Shown piece by piece: positions 16,390-21,147 of a stretch of 21,147 bases of DNA. The notes under the pieces were generated by a model. That model saw only the letters and a list, made by a program, of their open reading frames with translations, had not been told where the DNA came from and ran no database searches. The translations under genes were made by a program, and so were the position numbers. Source of the DNA: Silene noctiflora (Eukaryota > Streptophyta > Magnoliopsida > Caryophyllales > Caryophyllaceae); the NCBI GenBank assembly GCA_009801015.1, contig VHZZ01002180.1:52235-73381 (forward strand). The letters run 5' to 3'. Within the stretch, counting starts at the first letter, position 1; each line of letters opens with the position of its first letter.

Positions 16390-17960
16390 GTCTTGTCGCC
16401 ACTATACACTAGCCTTTCCTCCTCCTGTTCCTCCTCTTCCTCTTCTTCTTATTTCTCCTCATCTTCTTCTTCTTCTTCTTCCTCTTCCTCCTCCTCCACA
16501 TATAACCCTCGTTGGGCCTTGGCCCTATACCCTCCATTGGCACCCCGAACATTCCCGCTCGACTCTCTTCCCCTTGGAAGCTATTGCCAAAGAAGATCCC
16601 GCTAGCATAGTTAGTCCCCACCCAAGGGGCCAACAAATGTCCCTCTCCATAGGGAATTCTCGTACCCCAATCCATGGGTTGGACACCAAACACACACCTT
16701 AAACACCCCTGAATTATCTCCCGGCTAGGTCCAATATCTAGGGCGATTAGCGGGGTCGCACACCTTGGTTCCATTCCATCTCGTGCATATCCCTCATTGC
16801 TAAGCCGGTGTTGATACAGTTAATGAGCTCCGCCATGTTGTAGTTGTGGTCCTAAGTCGGCCGGGGTCAGGCGAACTCATGAGTATATGTTGGAGGTGGT
16901 GAGGGCATAGGCATATGAGGTGATAAACGGCCTTAAGTCATCAAGGTCGAAGCTGACCTCTCGGGGAATGGTATAGTACTTGGCTGGAGGACGGGGTTGT
17001 CTTGCTTCCGTTAGGTGTGCAATCTCAAGTATCCTACACTCCGCGGGTATTCTTATGTACTCATTCCCGTCCACTTTCCAAGCATCACCTCCACCCCTCA
17101 ATTACGCGAGTCAATCGACTCCTGGTTGCATGTAGGCTATGTCAAAGTATGGTACCCCCATGCTCACCGGTCTATCAACCCCCTCCGGTTCATAACCTAA
17201 CAACCCTCTAGCCAACAGGGTTACAATGTCACCACAATCTAGGGAACACTTGTTCAATAAGGACAACATCTCAAGGTCACAGCACGCCATAGAAATGGCG
17301 TTAAAGTAAAAGTGCTCCTCACGGTAAGGGTTTAAATAAGAACTCAAAAGCAAGACTTCCGTGGATTTCAACTTACTCACATCCTTCCTCCTGTAGAGAA
17401 GTTGGGTAAAGAGACGCAAGATGACCCTTAATACCGGGTGATCTACATCATTAACTTTCATGTTTCTCACCAAGGTACCCTCATTTCTCGAATATAGATC
17501 AAAGAATTTGGTAGCCCTCATCCCCTTCTCCATCTTGTCAAAGTGGAACTCGGCCCTCTTGTGAATGACTAAGCAAGTTGCAAATGCATCACATGTCATC
17601 ATGAAAAGGGTATTCTTAAGCCTAAACTTTACCGCATGGTGTTTCTCATCATAGATATAAGAGCTCAAAAATTCTAAGCTGAAGTTGCGGTAAGATATTT
17701 CCTCGAAATTGCACAATCCCTCCATCCCGAGGATCTCAAAGATCTCACCCACCTCTTCCTATATTCCTAGTTTCCTTAGGGCATTTTTCGATACACACCA
17801 AGTTGGGGCCATCTGTCTCTCGGCTAGCATACAGAAGTACTCCCTATGGTTCTTACTCTCAAACACGATACCCGGGAATCCTGGAGCGGTGATGGCGGGC
17901 GGGGCTACCGGCTCTTGTCGGGGTTGTACAGATCGGCTGTTGCTCGTGTTCCTCGGCATG
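16390..17960 (-). pseudogene. ATHILA ORF-1-like gene, broken
   Basis: Reading starts at MPRNTSNSRSVQ near 17957. Blocks seen in order are PGFPGIVFESKNHREYF, APTWCVSKNALRKLG, GEIFEILGMEGL, YRNFSLEFLSSYIYDEK, HPVLRVILRLFTQLLYRR, KLKSTEVLLLSSYL, HFYFNAISMA and GDIVTLLARGLLGYEPEG, then a long acidic tail coded by GAG/GAA repeats (16411-16495). This order matches what I know of the ATHILA ORF-1 family (PF03078): a globular region with an F-L-S/F-R segment, an R-V/K-S-E-L helix pair, and an Ile/Leu-rich segment before a tail. The family is a Gag-like or accessory protein of Athila elements, and its exact role is unsettled. It is a fossil with roughly three or more breaks. Family assignment is by pattern memory, and a plant-restricted uncharacterised family is the alternative. 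Confidence 0.62.
16411..16495. repeat. TCC/TCT low-complexity tract
   Basis: An almost pure pyrimidine run on the plus strand. On the minus strand it codes the glutamate-rich tail of the ORF-1-like gene; in other frames it yields serine-rich or lysine/arginine-rich chance peptides. Confidence 0.85.
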
Positions 17961-19370
17961 CTACAAAAAGGATTTTCCACAACAAGGCATATGATATAAA
18001 GAATAAGAATCAAAGATGACTTTGAAAAGAATGGAAATTTCCAACACTTCGAATGGGTGACTTAACAATTGAATGAAATGTGACATGTTCTCCCCATAAT
18101 TTGTCGAGCAAGGTTCACTAAAGATAGAATTCCAGAAAAAGTATCATCTTTTCAAAATTACACAACTTTTCATTTTAATTCAAGAATAACCAAGTTTCTA
18201 ACAATTATAAAGCCTTTAAAACGATTAAACAAGGATCAAGTATGAAAATTTAAGACTTATTATATGCACACTTAGCCATTTTCGACACTTTTAAAGATAT
18301 GGAATCACCTTAGCAATGCCCAACAATACTTCATACTATTAGCCAAGTGTGAAACCTCATAAGACAAGTAAGGCATGTCCCAAGAGTAGAAAAGTAAAAA
18401 ATAAAGTCATGTATACTCAAATTTTGAGACTCTTGGGTCAAAACTTAAGACGAAATTCTCGGTGTAAGACTATATACATCATTGTCGACAAGGATTTAAG
18501 ATGATATAAAACGATTAGACCATGTTCCAACATCAAAATCACCATTTAGTCATGCTTAACAAGATGGTTTTCAAGAATTTGGTCAAACTTTTAAGACGAC
18601 AATATCGGTTTAAACTATGTCATGACCACATCCACAAATATTATGACTTATGACACCATTAAACCGTGTTTACGATAAAAAAATCACAATCCGTTCACTA
18701 GTCATGTGACTCGAAAATTTTGGGCAAAATGGAAGACGAAAATTTCATTTTTGAGTCGATGTATCACATTACTAGTAAAGGTAATATTTTTATAAGCCAA
18801 TTAACACAAGTTTTACACATGAAAAATCAAAATTTGGGCATGAACTTCCTTAATTTCGAAATTTTCAAAACGGACTTTTAAGACAAAATTTTCACAAGAC
18901 AAGATCCATCCATAACAGCAAAGGTTAGGCCTTTGTTGTTCAATTGAACCAAACAACAAACACCAAAAACAAATTATTAACTCCAATATCAAAATTTCGA
19001 GTTCATCATTCATGGGGCAAATTTCAACATGAAAATTCGGTACTTAACACAACAATGCTATAAAATACTAATTACTATCATGAATTAAGTAAAAAACATG
19101 CAAGCAACAGACAAATCTTGAAGAAATTAGTGTAGATCTAGAAAAAAATCAAATTGGGAAAAAGCATAAGAAGAATGAATTACCCGCATTGTTGAATTAG
19201 CAAGAATTAATGAAGCAAGATTCTTGTGTTTAGGTAGCAAATGAATTAAATGGAGTGTTTGAATTATTTTTAGAGAAATTTTAGAGGTGAATATGAGGAA
19301 AAGTGAATAAATGAAGAAGATAAGATGGAGTAAAAAGTGGATTTTTACTAGAAAATCCACCCCGCGCAGT
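17961..19370 (-). other. Long leader upstream of the ORF-1-like gene
   Basis: About 1.4 kb of A+T-rich DNA without a conserved frame. On the minus strand, 19350-19130 reads like a plant 5' leader: CT-rich, then many short ATG frames. The ORF-1-like start directly follows a TTTTTGTAG word that could be a splice acceptor, so a leader intron is possible but unproven. Confidence 0.4.
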
Positions 19371-19372
19371 CC

Positions 19373-19525
19373 ACTCGTTCAAGTGCTGAGTCCACTCGGT
19401 CGAGTAGTAAGTTCACTCGGTCGAGTGCCCGAGTTCACTCGGTTGAGTGGCCAGTTTCCAGAAAATTTTCAAAATTTGGGAAAATTGGTCCACTCGGTCG
19501 AGTGCTGACTCATACTCGGTCGAGT
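19373..19525. repeat. Palindrome array C: four units, gap, two units
   Basis: Units start at 19373, 19394, 19415 and 19437, then after 55 bp at 19492 and 19514. Intervals within blocks are 21-22 bp. Most read ACTCGGTCGAGT; the first and fourth carry changes. The array is upstream of the probable start of the leader of the ORF-1-like transcript. A TGTAATCGG word at 19556 (minus strand) just outside resembles the LTR start of this element. Confidence 0.85.
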
Positions 19526-19556
19526 TTCACGTTACATTTCGAGATTTCCGATTACA

Positions 19557-20122
19557 CTTAGATGATAGTGTCCTTGCATTAAAAAAAAAAAAAGATTCGG
19601 GGCACACCGGCTACCGGTGATACCTTCCGAGTTAGTTCACACGCCAACCAACTTACCGTTATTGGCACCATATCCTCATAATCACGCTTACATAACCAAA
19701 CGTCATTGCTACTCACGCTTAACTATAATACTAATAAACTTGAAACATACATACGCCATAAAGGTCACAGGACGGGACTATTGTCCGTTATACCAACGCT
19801 TATCAACCACTTCCAACACATGCCACAAACGCTACTTACTCACCCAACTTCCGCACACATTATCATACACCACATGAACAATGTATATCATGCAAGAAAT
19901 TTAATAACAGTCATAACACATAGGCAATCACACAACACTTCACATATCTTGCGCCCATACTTATGACCACCCACTAGTGACCAACCGAGACAATAGGAAC
20001 TAATTTTGACATGAGAGCGCCTACTCATCCAAAACCGATCTCCTATTATACTTATGTCGGGTTCATTTTATTAGACGCACCTAGGTTTATTTTGGTTCAT
20101 TGGTTTAGATTCCAAAATCGCC
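19557..20122 (-). other. 5' untranslated internal sequence next to the primer site
   Basis: Non-coding. It holds a 13-base A-tract (19581-19593) and a small hairpin CACCGG-CTA-CCGGTG at 19605-19619. Apparent frames on the plus strand, 19617-19966, are histidine/threonine-rich and unsupported. Confidence 0.5.
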
Positions 20123-20134
20123 GCTCTGATATCA
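20123..20134 (-). other. Primer binding site, tRNA-Met type (one base changed)
   Basis: The minus strand reads TGATATCAGAGC against the usual TGGTATCAGAGC, complementary to the 3' end of initiator tRNA-Met. It lies 3-4 bases inside the LTR end, which confirms that the 5' LTR is on the right and the element reads leftwards. Confidence 0.8.
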
Positions 20135-20137
20135 CTT

Positions 20138-20718
20138 TTTAACACCTCATTTTTGCCCGACCAAGAAAATGGGAGGATGTTATCATCTCGGTTTCCCAAG
20201 GTGGTGAATCGAAGTTGCAATGAAGAAAAAATTAACATAAATATGTTATTTAGTGGATTACATAACCATGAATGAATGAATAAATAAAGATACAACTCAT
20301 GACTATTATACTCTTCTAATGAAGTGACACTCAACTCCACGTCCAAAGCTCGTCTTGTCTCCTACGTGATACCAAACCAAAACCTGTAAACGTACCGCTT
20401 CCCATATGATCAGAAATATCATATGGATCAATACACGCCACCCTAAAAATAGGTGGCAATTTACACACAACCCAAACACCTCAGTTTCGATAATAAAATA
20501 CAATACAATGTATATAATTATGCAACATGACAAAGATATGAATGAGACACAGTTTCACCAACACCACACCGGTACCGGAATACACCCAGACGTACCCACA
20601 ACTCGGTGACGACACCGCAGCACCGCCCACCAAAATAGCCGAATTACAGCCCGTAAAAAGGCACTCGGGACACACCCGTGGTACCGGGCCCGAGAGAGAG
20701 TCACACTAAGCCAAATAA
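20138..20718 (-). repeat. 5' LTR of the large element, inner part
   Basis: About 560 bp that align with 13121-13715 of the 3' LTR, including the runs GTTATTTAGTGGATTACATA and CACAACCCAAACAC and the closing CGGGACACACCCGTG region. The copy ends where CACTA-type sequence begins at 20719, so the U3 half, including its palindrome array, would lie beyond that insertion and outside the window. Confidence 0.8.
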
Positions 20719-21147
20719 CACCTACAACAACAGTTAAAAAAGGTGTAATACCGTTGTTAATAAAAACACGGAACCTTTATTAATCGACCGTTGCTAATTA
20801 AGTGACAACGGCTTAGAAATAATACGGAACCGTTGTAAAAATGTTGTTAACGGCTTACAAATCCGTGGTAAAATACTGTAACAATGGCGAGAAACCGTTG
20901 TGAAACCTAAATCCGGCAACTGTTTGACTTTATACAAACTGTTGTTAATTGTTTACAACGAAAAAAAGCGTGACAAAACGTGAAACGGGAAACGGTTTAT
21001 CTGTACAACAACCGTTATAAATGTGTATATTGACAACGAGCTTTTTCCATTATTGTTTTCCATTGGAGGGAAATTATAAAAACGGTTTTGTTTGATACGA
21101 AAACCGTTGTAAAAGCTGGCGCCAAACATTTTTCAGCAATGGTGGGA
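20719..21147. mobile_element. CACTA (En/Spm-type) transposon end, runs off window
   Basis: The junction reads CACCTACAACAACAG, close to the CACTACAA-type terminus. It is followed by many subterminal copies of CCGTTGT or ACAACGG in both orientations (for example near 20751, 20786, 20807, 20831, 20895, 20938, 21007, 21081 and 21103). Clusters of such 8-12 bp words in both orientations are typical of CACTA subterminal regions, where transposase binds. The terminal bases are degraded and the other end is outside the window, so the 3-bp target duplication cannot be tested. It interrupts the 5' LTR and is therefore younger than that element. Confidence 0.75.

Larger units (their letters stand above)
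13121..20718 (-). mobile_element. Large non-autonomous LTR element with ATHILA ORF-1-like gene
   Basis: Read on the minus strand: 5' LTR (20718 to about 20138; its outer part lies beyond the CACTA insertion), tRNA-Met-type primer site, a leader of about 2.1 kb with a palindrome array, a broken ORF-1-like gene, a second array, about 1 kb of non-coding DNA, polypurine tract, and 3' LTR (14876-13121). The internal region is about 5.26 kb. I see no protease, reverse transcriptase, RNase H or integrase. LTR ends, primer site and polypurine tract resemble chromovirus (Tekay/Del-like) usage, while the gene resembles Athila; that mixture is unusual. The two LTR copies differ at roughly 9% of sites over the first 200 bp compared by eye, suggesting a few million years at usual plant rates. 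The element is broken, with several breaks in the gene plus the CACTA insertion. Confidence 0.68.

Noticed and set aside
16369-16774. Serine-rich plus-strand frame and lysine/arginine-rich minus-strand frame
   Set aside because: Both arise from the TCC/TCT tract; the acidic reading on the minus strand agrees better with the tail of the ORF-1-like gene.
15941-19556. A complete nested LTR element bounded by arrays B and C as its two LTRs
   Set aside because: Outside the 12-bp palindromes the two regions do not match, and no primer site or polypurine tract pair flanks them; kept only as an open alternative.

Overview
This is plant nuclear DNA, most likely from a eudicot. It is about 65% A+T, has no protein-coding host gene that I can recognise, and is dense with plant mobile elements: Ty3/gypsy and Ty1/copia LTR fossils, Stowaway, Tourist and hAT elements, a CACTA end and a non-LTR insertion. 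The repeat style (LTRs carrying ACTCGGYCGAGT palindromes, an LTR beginning TGTGTAGATACCCC) reminds me of Caryophyllales such as Silene or spinach relatives. That placement is an impression, not a demonstration. The window reads as repeat-rich heterochromatin or gene-poor intergenic sequence.

Layout. 1-2182: the 5' end of an Athila/Tat-type Ty3/gypsy element on the minus strand (gag start, tRNA-Asp-type primer site, 1.54 kb LTR), inserted in a Ty1/copia-type gag remnant (2183-2366). 2367-7110: decayed non-coding DNA with a pyrimidine/purine-rich segment, two Stowaway MITEs, a foldback candidate, a copia-type LTR and a Tourist-like MITE with TAA duplications. 7111-8767: a 1.64 kb non-autonomous hAT-like element with matching 8-bp target duplications and a doubled left end, carrying a tRNA-SINE-like piece and a smaller MITE. 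8874-9509: a poly(A)-tailed non-LTR insertion with a 17-bp target duplication. 10088-10169: a long AT microsatellite. 10204-12310: a Retand/Tat-like LTR on the plus strand with its leader. 13121-20718: a large minus-strand LTR element with a complete 3' LTR, a polypurine tract, a tRNA-Met-type primer site and a 5' LTR cut by a CACTA element (20719 to the end). Inside it lies a broken gene resembling ATHILA ORF-1, and I see no protease, reverse transcriptase or integrase.

The most interesting signal is regulatory. Twelve-bp palindromes of the form ACTCG-NN-CGAGT recur every 19-22 bp, about two helical turns, in four arrays. One array is in the Athila-like LTR, one in the LTR of the large element, and two flank its ORF-1-like gene. 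The two LTR families differ, yet the arrays share unit length, spacing and, in three cases, a break of about 52-55 bp between blocks. They look like promoter-proximal protein-binding arrays or silencing targets that have evolved or spread between element families.

Because every coding trace belongs to a mobile-element fossil, no host pathway can be described. The functional content is element promoters (TATA boxes), priming sites and terminal repeats.
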